Shown here in pieces: positions 56,441 to 64,000 of a stretch of DNA of 64,000 bases (positions are counted from its first letter, which is position 1; every line of letters starts with the position of its first letter). The stretch lies in contig NZ_CP015594.1 in the NCBI RefSeq assembly GCF_001647675.1, positions 124,001 to 188,000 on the forward strand, in the 5' to 3' direction. The stretch is from Acinetobacter sp. NCu2D-2. GTDB taxonomy: Bacteria; Pseudomonadota; Gammaproteobacteria; Pseudomonadales; Moraxellaceae. A program made the translations under genes and the position numbers. The notes under the pieces are model-generated. The model ran no database searches. It saw only the letters and a list, made by a program, of their open reading frames with translations, and had not been told where the DNA came from.

Positions 56441-56785
56441 GTGAAATTGTGGTTTGGATGGGTATTGGTCTTCTCTGTTCTTTATATAGAACCTGTATAT
56501 GCTGCAAGTTTTGATTGTGATAAACAGCAAACCTTGACTGAAAAAACGATTTGTCAGCACATTAATCTCAATGATGCCGATGTCAAAATGGCAACGACCT
56601 ATAATATTTTGCGCCGTCTTGTACCGATGGGAACCCGCTCGGTAATTCAAGATGAACAAATTAAATGGTTGCAACTGCGCGATCGTTGTCGTGATTCTTT
56701 AGAATGCTTGGAACAAGTCTATAGTATGCGCTTACAAAAATTGGGTTTGCATTTGGATCGTATTTATCGAAATGGACCTTATTAA
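56441..56785 (+). CDS. LprI-like secreted protein (DUF1311-type)
   Basis: A 114-residue exported protein: signal peptide MKLWFGWVLVFSVLYIEPVYAA, then ASFDCDKQQTLTEKTICQHINLNDADVKMATTYN ... QDEQIKWLQLRDRCRDSLECLEQVYSMRLQKL. The paired Cys, the T-E-K-x-I-C, L-x-x-x-D and QxxWLxxRDxC pattern are those of the LprI/DUF1311 family, some members of which inhibit lysozyme. Four Cys in the mature part probably make two disulphides. Whether this one inhibits lysozyme is not known. Confidence 0.85.
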   Translation: MKLWFGWVLVFSVLYIEPVYAASFDCDKQQTLTEKTICQHINLNDADVKMATTYNILRRLVPMGTRSVIQDEQIKWLQLRDRCRDSLECLEQVYSMRLQKLGLHLDRIYRNGPY

Positions 56786-56899
56786 AGTTATTCAAAAAAT
56801 AGACAAAAATTTAACGTTTACTATTGAAAATTAGCCATCTCACTCCATTCATATAGGCAATAGCAATAATCTGCTTCATTGCAATGAAAGGAGTGATTA

Positions 56900-58819
56900 A
56901 TGAGCGATTTAAGCGTACAAAAACATAGTTTCCAAGCTGAGGTAGCCCAATTATTGCACCTCGTCACGCATTCTCTTTATTCAAACCCTGAAATCTTCTT
57001 GCGTGAATTGATCTCGAATGCTTCAGATGCATGTGACAAATTGCGTTTTGAAGGGATTAATCATCCTGAATATTATGAAAATGATCCAGATCTACACGTT
57101 CGTATCCGTCTAGATAAAGATAATAAAACGCTAACCATTTCTGATAACGGTATTGGTTTAAGCCAGCAAGAAGCGATTGATAACCTAGGTACGATTGCAA
57201 AATCGGGTACTAAAGATTTTATGTCTAAACTGACAGGTGATCAAAAATCTGATGCTCAATTGATTGGCCAGTTCGGTGTAGGTTTCTATTCAGGCTTTAT
57301 TGTTGCAGAAAAAATTACCGTAGAATCACGTCGAGCAGGTTTAGCGGAAGATCAAGCTGTCCGTTGGGTGAGTGCAGGAACGGGTGACTTTGAAGTTGAG
57401 CAGATCAACAAAGCTAGCCGTGGTACAGATATTATTTTGCACTTACGTGAAGATGCACTTGAGTATTTAGAAAGCTATAAAGTTAAGCAAATCGTCAATA
57501 AATACTCTGATCACATTAGCTTGCCAATCGAAATGCAAAAAGAGGTTTGGCAAGAAGAGGAAGCTGCAGAAGGCGAAACGTCTAAAGGTGGTCAATTTGT
57601 TAAAACTGATGAGTGGGAAGCAATTAACTCAGCAAGTGCATTATGGACACGCAATAAGTCTGAAATCACAGATGAGCAATATACTGAGTTTTATAAAAAT
57701 TTAACCCATGATTTTGCTGCACCATTGGCTTGGGCGCACAACCGAGTTGAAGGTAGCACCGAATATACACAGTTACTTTATATTCCAAGCAAAGCGCCTC
57801 ACGACTTATTCACCCGTGAATCGAAAGCAGGCATCAAACTGTATGTAAAACGTGTCTTCATTATGGATGATGCGGATAATTTAATTCCAAATTATCTACG
57901 TTTCGTTCAAGGTGTCGTAGATAGTGCTGATTTACCGTTGAACGTCAGCCGTGAACTGTTACAAGAAAGTCGCGATGTTAAAACGATTCGAGAAGGGAAC
58001 ACTCGCCGTATTTTGACTGTACTGGATGGTTTGGCAAAATCTGAAGACGAAAAAGATCAGGAAAACTTCAAGACCTTCTACCGTGAATTTGGTGCCGTAT
58101 TAAAAGAAGGTTTGGGTGAAGACTTTGGCAACCGCGAACGCATTTTAAAACTTCTACGTTATGCAAGCTCGAATAATGATGAAGTGTCTACTTCATTGGC
58201 AGACTACAAAGCGCGTATGAAAGAAGGCCAAAAAGCCATCTACTATGTGACTGCTGAAAGTTTAAATGCTGCAAAAAATTCGCCTCAGTTAGAACTGTTC
58301 AAGAAAAAAGGCATCGAAGTCTTACTCATGACAGAGCGCGTGGATGAATGGGCGATGAACTTTGTACACGAGTTTGATGGTACACCATTACAAAACGTGT
58401 CCAAGGGTGCGGTTGATTTAGGTGATCTTCAAGATGAAGAAGAGAAGAAAGCCCTTGAAGCTGCGGCTGAACAGTTTAAGCCTGTGGTTGATAAGCTCTC
58501 TGATGCGTTAAAAGACAAAACTAAACAAGTTCGTGTGACTACACGCTTGGTCGATTCACCAGCATGTTTAGTCACAGGTGAAGGTGAGCTATCACCACAA
58601 CTGATTCGTATGTTGAAAGATGCGGGTCAGCCTGTACCCGATGTGAAACCGATTTTGGAAATTAATCCTGAGCATCCATTGGTGAAAAAATTGGATGGTG
58701 CAGAGCAATTCGATGATTTGGCCAATGTGATATTTGACCAAGCATTGATTGCAGAAGGTGGGTTACCTGAAGATCCTGCTGCATATATCAAACGAATCAA
58801 TAGTTTGTTATTGAAATAA
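56900..58819 (+). CDS. htpG: HtpG, Hsp90-family chaperone
   Basis: An ATP-dependent homodimeric chaperone, 639 residues. The GHKL ATPase shows [25 protein letters not shown] and [14 protein letters not shown] (about 31-130). The middle domain includes [10 protein letters not shown] and [19 protein letters not shown] with the ATP-sensing Arg. A C-terminal dimerisation domain follows. AAAGGAGTGATT precedes the ATG. No obvious heat-shock sigma-32 promoter was identified by eye. Confidence 0.97.
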   Translation: MSDLSVQKHSFQAEVAQLLHLVTHSLYSNPEIFLRELISNASDACDKLRFEGINHPEYYENDPDLHVRIRLDKDNKTLTISDNGIGLSQQEAIDNLGTIAKSGTKDFMSKLTGDQKSDAQLIGQFGVGFYSGFIVAEKITVESRRAGLAEDQAVRWVSAGTGDFEVEQINKASRGTDIILHLREDALEYLESYKVKQIVNKYSDHISLPIEMQKEVWQEEEAAEGETSKGGQFVKTDEWEAINSASALWTRNKSEITDEQYTEFYKNLTHDFAAPLAWAHNRVEGSTEYTQLLYIPSKAPHDLFTRESKAGIKLYVKRVFIMDDADNLIPNYLRFVQGVVDSADLPLNVSRELLQESRDVKTIREGNTRRILTVLDGLAKSEDEKDQENFKTFYREFGAVLKEGLGEDFGNRERILKLLRYASSNNDEVSTSLADYKARMKEGQKAIYYVTAESLNAAKNSPQLELFKKKGIEVLLMTERVDEWAMNFVHEFDGTPLQNVSKGAVDLGDLQDEEEKKALEAAAEQFKPVVDKLSDALKDKTKQVRVTTRLVDSPACLVTGEGELSPQLIRMLKDAGQPVPDVKPILEINPEHPLVKKLDGAEQFDDLANVIFDQALIAEGGLPEDPAAYIKRINSLLLK

Positions 58820-58825
58820 GACCAA

Positions 58826-58857
58826 AAAAAGCCCTCAAAAAATGAGGGCTTTTTATT
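58826..58857 (+). terminator. Terminator of htpG
   Basis: AAAAAGCCCTC-loop-GAGGGCTTTTTATTT, 7 bases after the stop. Confidence 0.93.
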
Positions 58858-58989
58858 TACTGGGAATCTAAAAATCCAAAAAAACGATTATGAGGTTAAA
58901 AAATACACGCAACTTTTAATCTGCTTAAAAAATAAAAAATAATAAATTAATCTATAATTGCGATTATAGAATTTTGGAAATCTCCCGAT

Positions 58990-59244
58990 ATGAAACGTTT
59001 ATTTTGTCTTGCGACAAGCTTGGTACTTTTGAATGTAAATGCTTCAGCTAGTCATCCGAATCAGCATATTGTACGTACAGACCGCATTGCTTTTTCTCAG
59101 ATGAATTCTCAGCCTCAGCAGACGAAACCTGTTGAACAGGTTAAGAGAACAGACCGTGTCGTATTAAGAAAAGTGATGCAAGACCAGCCATCTTTGCAGT
59201 CAAAGCGTATTGCACGCACAGATCGAGTGACAGTAATCAAATAA
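58990..59244 (+). CDS. Small exported protein with RTDR repeats
   Basis: An 84-residue protein, no family recognised. Signal peptide MKRLFCLATSLVLLNVNASA (cut near 20-21). The mature 60 residues hold three copies of a basic unit: HIVRTDRIAFSQ, QVKRTDRVVLRKV and RIARTDRVTVIK, spaced about 25 residues, with Gln-rich linkers. The unit looks like a short beta strand with an Arg-Thr-Asp-Arg turn. Single-gene transcript with a terminator; a TTGCGATTATAGAAT-type A+T-rich promoter region precedes it. Confidence 0.8.
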   Translation: MKRLFCLATSLVLLNVNASASHPNQHIVRTDRIAFSQMNSQPQQTKPVEQVKRTDRVVLRKVMQDQPSLQSKRIARTDRVTVIK

Positions 59245-59256
59245 TGTATTTGAATC

Positions 59257-59286
59257 AAAAAGCTCCAAACGTGGAGCTTTTTTATG
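59257..59286. terminator. Bidirectional terminator between convergent genes
   Basis: AAAAAGCTCC-aaac-GTGGAGCTTTTTT between the RTDR-repeat gene and the outer-membrane protein gene. Confidence 0.92.
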
Positions 59287-59287
59287 T

Positions 59288-60394
59288 TTAGAAAAACGCT
59301 TCTAGACGTAAAGTTGCACCCAAATAGTGATCACGATCTTCACGTTTATCATTTAAATAATTGACATCGGTTTGAACAAAAAACCATTCTCGTAAAACAG
59401 GTTGTCGCCATGAGATATAAGGTCCCCAACGATTGAGCCGAGCTTTAGTGTCATTGATATAACCGCCCGTATATAGACCATAACTAAAGCGATGATCATG
59501 AAAAAATTGATGTTGTCGGAATGAATAATTATTCCATGTCAGGTCATCATCCTGTTGATCGGCATAAATGATGTTAAATTGGTTAGACAATAAGGGATTG
59601 TCAGGACGTGCATGTGTGAAATCTAAATTGGTTCTTAAGTAATTTTTACTTTGTAGACCATAGCGATAGATTTGCTCAGCTTGAAAAGAAAAGTCATTTT
59701 CTAATTGCCAATAACGACTCAGCTTTAAACGTGTAAAGAGATCATCACCGGAACGAAGCCCTAGATCGAGATCCGTTTCAAATGGCAGTCGTTTAGAAAA
59801 CGTTGACCAACGTAAAGCAATCGAATTATTTTCCTCTTTGACTTGTTTACGATCGAGCTTCGCATTTGACTGTTGTGCTGGAAGTTCATCGCTAATCGCT
59901 ACGTTATTTTCTAGTTCGTTGTCTAAACTATCATCACCGAACACTAAACTGAGTCGATTTTCTAAGGTGGGAAGTTTAATTTTACCTTTGATTCGGGGAT
60001 TAAACTTAAAGTCATCATATTGATTCCATTTGGTATCTACAATGACACGTAGGCTCGCAGAGGCAGGTTGACCAGGCTCAGGTGTACCAAACCAATGATT
60101 CATTTTTTCCGCACTACGATCGGCCCAATCGCTAATTTTCTTTTGTTGAATATCAAACCAAGAGTGATCCTGTGTGACTTCAGTTGGGGGGACAATAACG
60201 GTGTCGGATTCTGCCGGTAAAATATCCGGAGCCTTATCAATCAGTCTTGGAATTTGATCGACCAAATCAGGATATACGGGGTGAATAATAGGACTATCCT
60301 CAGGTGGATAATCCAAAACTGCATCAGCATAAGTGGACTGTCCTTGTATAAGGAGTCCTAAACATGTCATTGCCAAATAATATTTATTGGTCAC
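59288..60394 (-). CDS. Predicted outer-membrane beta-barrel protein
   Basis: A 368-residue precursor, no named family recognised. A signal peptide (MTNKYYLAMTCLGLLIQGQSTYA) is followed by a Pro/Asp-rich periplasmic segment (about 24-80) and then alternating amphipathic strands: SLRVIVDTKWNQYDDF, IALRWSTFSKRLPFETDLDLGLRSG, FSFQAEQIYRYGLQSKNY, FSYGLYTGGYINDTKARL, WFFVQTDVNYLNDKRE, ending in GATLRLEAFF with a terminal Phe. This is a typical outer-membrane barrel of perhaps 12 strands. Cargo or role unknown. The gene after it upstream is the frameshifted one. Confidence 0.82.
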   Translation of the reverse strand: MTNKYYLAMTCLGLLIQGQSTYADAVLDYPPEDSPIIHPVYPDLVDQIPRLIDKAPDILPAESDTVIVPPTEVTQDHSWFDIQQKKISDWADRSAEKMNHWFGTPEPGQPASASLRVIVDTKWNQYDDFKFNPRIKGKIKLPTLENRLSLVFGDDSLDNELENNVAISDELPAQQSNAKLDRKQVKEENNSIALRWSTFSKRLPFETDLDLGLRSGDDLFTRLKLSRYWQLENDFSFQAEQIYRYGLQSKNYLRTNLDFTHARPDNPLLSNQFNIIYADQQDDDLTWNNYSFRQHQFFHDHRFSYGLYTGGYINDTKARLNRWGPYISWRQPVLREWFFVQTDVNYLNDKREDRDHYLGATLRLEAFF

Positions 60395-60485
60395 TGGCTG
60401 TAATACTCAGTTTATTATCAAGATTTTCCTGAGTATTTATTGAGTTTGTATGTCGAATCAAGACTTGGCTACAAAACTCTAGCAA

Positions 60486-61824
60486 TTAATTTTTGATATA
60501 AGATTGTAAGGCTTGATACAAATCATGAGCAGAAACCGGTTTAGGCATGCTGCTGATGCGCGATTGGATGTGCTGCCAAGTCAGATGTTGATCTTTTTTC
60601 AGGATAATGCACGGATATAACAATTCCTGTGTATTCAGTTTGAGTCGATTATCACCATGGATAAGACGTAATTTATGGCGTTCTTCGAGGAGAAGTAGTG
60701 GAGTCTGAGTCGTCGCTTTAGCTTCTTCAAACAGCATATATTTGCGTGAACTAAATTGAGTCGTTGCAAGATAAGCCAAATAGGTATCAGATTGCCAAAT
60801 TAAATCATTCTGTTGATAGCAATCTAAGAGATGTTCAATCGTGTCTAAGTGCTTATAGATATCCTGCCAAGCAACAGATCTAATCGAATTGATTTGCTGT
60901 TTTTGTGTGGAGACCAGTTGCTCCAAGAGCGTTTGTACCTGATCAATTGTATCCACGCCAATCAGCATTAAATAGTGCGTAAATTCTGCTTGTTCATTCA
61001 AAATTTCAGCAAGATAGATGGGCTGTGCAAGCTGATCAATATCATCTTGATAGTTTAAGAAAATTTGTAAATGTGAAGAGGTTTCAAGATTTTTAAGTTT
61101 AATCGGATAGAGGTTGAAATCAGAAGAAGAGAGCACTTCCTCTGCTAAAATTTCGATCTTAGAATCGCCGATTTTAAAATCTTTCGAAGGTCGTGGTCGT
61201 GCAACAGTCTGCACCTCTTCTACAGTTTCAATTGGATGCTCTTGATCAGAAGATAAGGAGCTAATTTCATCTTGCTCCTGAATCTCTATCTGATCATTGT
61301 TATCATGGGGGCATTAATATCTAGATCAGCATCTTCTAATGACAGTAACACTGCCGATGCATGTAGTTCACGATCAGCGGTTAGACATTGAGATAAACTT
61401 TGCTGGCGAACTAACCAGTTATAACTCTGTTCAATGTTCGTCCATTCACTGATTAAAGCGGTTTTATGGGGAGCGGGGATCAGCCAAATCTGCCAACCTT
61501 TTTTTCGTCATAGAGAAAAGCCCAGCCAGAGTCAGGATAAAGATAGAGGGCTTTTTCTAAATCCAATTCGTCCTTAAAGAAGCCACGAAAACTGAGTTGA
61601 AACTCACTTTGCCCAGCAAATTCATAAGCTGCCATTTCGGGTTGAGTACGAATTTTAAAAGCGAAATGTTGCTTCTTAAATATAGGATCATTGCACTGTT
61701 CAAAAATTTCTTGAATACGAGTTTTAGAGCGCGCGACTTCATATAGACTTTGCGTACGATGATCTAGACTTTGACCCAAATCCTGTAATTCTTTAATTAA
61801 ATATGCTTTCTGTAATGCATTCAT
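60486..61824 (-). pseudogene. Conserved hypothetical gene broken by two homopolymer frameshifts
   Basis: Two open frames (61824-61480 and 61214-60486) and the stretch between belong to one protein of about 446 residues. The first frame starts MNALQKAYLIKELQDLGQ. At A7 (minus strand, 61505-61499) adding one A would carry ...YDEKK into GWQIWLIPAPHKTALIS. That second frame runs to C5 (near 61311-61315), where one more C restores NAPHDNNDQIEIQEQ and reads through to the stop at 60486. Both defects are one-base losses in homopolymers, so sequencing error is as likely as mutation. The acidic mid-region (Glu/Asp/Ser rich) links two helical domains. No function recognised. The 59-residue ORF upstream is 14 bases away. 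Confidence 0.8.
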
Positions 61825-61838
61825 GCATTTGTAGACTC

Positions 61839-62018
61839 TTATAAATATTTAAGGGCTTTATCTAAGGCTTTTGCTAAAACAATATTTACTGCAAGATCAA
61901 TTAACTTATATTCGGCAGAGTTGGGGTCAGGATATTGTTCAGCCATTTGAATAAGAAACTCCACTGAAATCGCCTGTGGCGCAATTTTTCCCTGAATTAA
62001 TGCTTGTAGTTCATTCAT
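61839..62018 (-). CDS. Small 59-residue hypothetical protein
   Basis: A short ORF starting MNELQALIQGKIAPQAISV and ending KALDKALKYL. It is mostly helical, acidic and without a signal peptide. Its stop is 14 bases before the start of the frameshifted gene, and both begin with a similar Met-Asn-x-Leu-Gln motif, so the two are likely one operon and perhaps partners. Codon use and amino acid content look protein-like. The ribosome site is weak. Confidence 0.65.
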   Translation of the reverse strand: MNELQALIQGKIAPQAISVEFLIQMAEQYPDPNSAEYKLIDLAVNIVLAKALDKALKYL

Positions 62019-62121
62019 TGTAGATCATGAATTCAATTGGTCATTGTGATTGATTATAGATAAAGAATTTTAAAAATGTGATTATTTTTTCTACTTTTTG
62101 AAAGAGGAAATCTCTTAAATA

Positions 62122-62158
62122 AAAACAAAAAAATAGGCTGATGAAAATCAGCCTATTT
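62122..62158 (-). terminator. Terminator of the 55-residue exported peptide gene
   Basis: AAATAGGCTGAT-gaaa-ATCAGCCTATTT, a perfect 12-bp stem; on the minus strand it is followed by a T-rich tract. Confidence 0.88.
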
Positions 62159-62177
62159 GGGAGAGAAAACGGAAACA

Positions 62178-62345
62178 TTAAGCCGCTTTTTGATTCTCTT
62201 CTGCAACAGGTTCAGAAGTCGCAGTATCTACAGCTGGTACAGATGCTTTAGGTGCTGGAAAATCAGGAATATATACAATTTGCGCAGTCGCAGTCATTGA
62301 AAAAGCCATCACTGTTGCAGCCAAAGCAAATTTAATTGCGTTCAT
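62178..62345 (-). CDS. Small exported peptide
   Basis: A 55-residue product with signal peptide MNAIKFALAATVMAFSMTATAQ (cut near 21) and a mature peptide of about 34 residues rich in Pro, Ala and Val (IVYIPDFPAPKASVPAVDT...EENQKAA). The open frame extends ten codons upstream, but AAAGGTG six bases before the ATG at 62345 decides the start. No family recognised; the IPDFPAP motif at the mature N-terminus is distinctive. Confidence 0.78.
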   Translation of the reverse strand: MNAIKFALAATVMAFSMTATAQIVYIPDFPAPKASVPAVDTATSEPVAEENQKAA

Positions 62346-62571
62346 CACATTCACCTTTAAAACAATATTGTTCACTTATGAACAAAGGGGAGAACTATCT
62401 AAATAACGTGAAAATAATAGCAAATATAGATAATTAAAAAATGATCAAATCGGCAATGTATGAAAAACAATCAAAATAATAATGATTAAAAATAACAACT
62501 TAGAGCTAAAGCTCTAATTTAGCTTTGCTTTTATTATTTTAGGAATGTTCATATTTAAATATTACAGATAT

Positions 62572-62605
62572 AAAAAATCCCCAGTAAACTGAGGATTTTT
62601 TTTTG
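62572..62605 (-). terminator. Terminator of the FrnE-like gene
   Basis: AAAAATCC-c-CAG-taaa-CTG-a-GGATTTTT hairpin with A and T tracts on both sides, just after the minus-strand stop at 62618. Confidence 0.88.
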
Positions 62606-62617
62606 ATTAGGGAGAAA

Positions 62618-63301
62618 TTATTTTTCTTCGATATTACAACTGTCATCAGTACATTGCTCAGCAGCTTGAGTAACAGGCTGAGATGCTTTTTCTAAGACTT
62701 GTAAGAAAACTTCTTTGGGTTGAGCACCAGCAAGCGCGATACGTTGATCAAATACAAAGAATGGTACACCAGTGACTTTGAGTTGATCGCGTGCGACTTC
62801 TTCATCGTATTTAACAAATTCAGCAAAAGCATCAGAATCGAGTAAATCATCAACTTCAACAGGATTTAAACCGATACGTGCAGCTACATCTTCAAGTGTT
62901 TCACGTTCACCAATAGCTAAACCTTGGGTCATGTAGCTAAAGAAGAGGGCTTCTTTAGCTTCGTTACCTAAGCCTTTGCTTTGTGCCAAATGAATCAAAC
63001 GGTGCGCATTAAAAGTATTGCCTGAGTTTGCACCTTCCCAGTTGAATTCAATACCTTCGCTTTTTGCCATTTCAGCAATATTGCGTTGCATCTCTTCAAC
63101 TTCTGCGATGCTACGACCATATTTTTGTGCAAGACGTTCAGTATTTGATACTTCTTGGCGTACAGGTGCCTCAGGGTCTAATTGATAACTGTGCCAAAAA
63201 ACTTCTAATTCAACACCGGCGTCTTTTGCTGCGGCTTCTAAACGTTTTTTACCAATATAGCAAAATGGACAAACCACATCAGACCAAATATCTACGCGCA
63301 T
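62618..63301 (-). CDS. FrnE-like DsbA-family oxidoreductase
   Basis: A 227-residue thioredoxin-fold protein of the FrnE/2-hydroxychromene-like DsbA group. N-terminal active site CPFCYIGKKRL (Cys11, Cys14), an inserted helical domain (about 45-150) with FNAHRLIHLAQSKG, and the cis-Pro loop TGVPFFVFDQRIALAGAQP. There is no signal peptide, so it is cytoplasmic. A further pair of Cys in EQCTDDSCNIEEK at the C-terminus may shuttle electrons or bind metal. Single-gene transcript. Confidence 0.9.
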   Translation of the reverse strand: MRVDIWSDVVCPFCYIGKKRLEAAAKDAGVELEVFWHSYQLDPEAPVRQEVSNTERLAQKYGRSIAEVEEMQRNIAEMAKSEGIEFNWEGANSGNTFNAHRLIHLAQSKGLGNEAKEALFFSYMTQGLAIGERETLEDVAARIGLNPVEVDDLLDSDAFAEFVKYDEEVARDQLKVTGVPFFVFDQRIALAGAQPKEVFLQVLEKASQPVTQAAEQCTDDSCNIEEK

Positions 63302-63646
63302 AAGTATCTCTAAACTCTTAACATTGAAACTTCAATGAGGGCAGAGAAACATAATTTAAAGCGTCATATGTTGAGAATTTTTAAATTATTTGTATCTCTT
63401 AGACTCTCTTTAATTGCAAATACATATTTTGATACATAAGTTTCTTAAATGATTTAAATAATAAAATATTTAAATACAGTTGCTTAGAATCTGAGATAAA
63501 ACTCATATGTGAGTAATTTCCTATCATCAAATTATTCTGTTCTCCTGTTCAAATTTTTATCTGTATGAGTGGTTTTTTGATGGGCATTGAGCGGTGCTAA
63601 GCTGATTTTACAGTGAACTTTATCCACTTATATCAACGGGGGGTGT
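63302..63646. other. A+T-rich divergent intergenic region
   Basis: About 345 bases between the FrnE-like gene (minus) and the exported protein gene (plus). It should hold both promoters. I see no RNA gene, repeat or ORF that I can support. Confidence 0.5.
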
Positions 63647-64000
63647 ATGAAAATAAAGTACTTTGCGCTGGTTGCCGCATGTCTGCTATCAGCTAAAACC
63701 TTGGCTCAAGAAACTGCTATTTCGATGCATCATTTAGATGATGATAGGCTTAGTCAAATTATGGGGCAAAAGATAAATTTAGATCTCGATATACTGATAC
63801 CAGATCGTTTTAAAGTTCATCGGTATTTACTACAGGAGACGATCCAATCATTAATCGAACCCAATAAAAAGCGGCCATTAAAAAATGAATTTAATCAAAT
63901 TTTTAGAATAATGGAGAATGGGCAAGTGAAAATTCAAATTGATCGAGATGTGGTATCGATCAGAACCATAGAATTTAGATTGAGTTTTGATGGCTTAAAT
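63647..64000 (+). CDS. Exported hypothetical protein (5' part; runs off the window)
   Basis: An open frame continuing past the right edge; 118 codons are visible. Signal peptide MKIKYFALVAACLLSAKTLAQ, then ETAISMHHLDDDRLSQIMGQKINLDLDILIPDRFKVHRYLLQ. The early DDDRLSQIMGQ resembles the L-x-x-LSxVxGQ segment at the start of mature parts of several small Acinetobacter exported proteins, an impression rather than a firm match. A GGGGGG site lies three to four bases before the ATG, tight but usable. Downstream residues are charged and mixed helix/strand. Confidence 0.8.
   Translation, partial: MKIKYFALVAACLLSAKTLAQETAISMHHLDDDRLSQIMGQKINLDLDILIPDRFKVHRYLLQETIQSLIEPNKKRPLKNEFNQIFRIMENGQVKIQIDRDVVSIRTIEFRLSFDGLN

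Overview
The window is a chromosomal segment of an Acinetobacter species (Moraxellaceae, Gammaproteobacteria). This rests on moderate-to-low G+C, the gene order argH / AlgZ-AlgR-like pair / hemC-hemD, the gspN-gspC-gspD start of a type II secretion locus, the tRNA(Thr-Tyr-Gly-Thr)-tuf-tRNA(Trp)-secE-nusG-rplKAJL-rpoBC block, and many small secreted proteins of Acinetobacter type. The species cannot be fixed from this reading.

Layout. 1-4.5 kb (minus strand): hisB-hisH and the start of hisA, separated by a DUF805 membrane protein, a 3'-5' exonuclease-domain protein and a repeat-built hypothetical protein. 4.6-9.5 kb: a PanZ-like GNAT protein, two identical tRNA-Phe genes, then two tandem paralogous secreted proteins, a membrane-anchored coiled-coil protein, a TehB-type methyltransferase and an Ala/Lys/Glu repeat protein. 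9.5-10.8 kb: an A+T-rich cassette in which a compact structured RNA, with its own promoter and U-tract terminator, lies directly before a DUF3800 gene. 10.8-14.2 kb: the fadBA fatty acid beta-oxidation operon. 14.7-21 kb: a globin-sensor-like diguanylate cyclase with Tyr in place of the heme His, a PH-domain protein, a stand-alone Clp-D2-like AAA+ ATPase, uvrC, a thioesterase and pgsA. 21-23.4 kb: a cluster of small hairpin repeats, an Fe(2+)-trafficking (YggX) protein and argH.

23.4-37.2 kb: a LytS/AlgZ-AlgR-like two-component pair, the hemC-hemD-hemX-hemY operon, a thioesterase, H-NS, gspN-C-D, an FHA protein, a Gph-type phosphatase and trpE, which has a candidate peptide leader. 37.2-51.5 kb: the translation and transcription block, with four tRNAs and tuf, tRNA-Trp, secE-nusG, rplK-rplA, rplJ-rplL and rpoB-rpoC, including leader RNAs, an attenuator, a long hairpin between rplL and rpoB and a three-way-junction repeat between rpoB and rpoC. 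51.5-64 kb: two small lipoproteins, a DUF4442 thioesterase, an epoxide-hydrolase-like enzyme, an Na+/H+ antiporter-family permease, OmpW, an LprI-like secreted protein, htpG, several small secreted or outer-membrane proteins, one gene broken by two homopolymer frameshifts, a FrnE-like DsbA protein and the start of another exported protein.

Most of the window is core metabolism and gene expression. The strongest candidate for an under-described system is the RNA-DUF3800 cassette at about 9.94-10.76 kb. Next come the tandem secreted paralogs beside the tRNA-Phe pair, the Tyr-for-His globin-like cyclase, the trpE leader and the hairpin repeat family.
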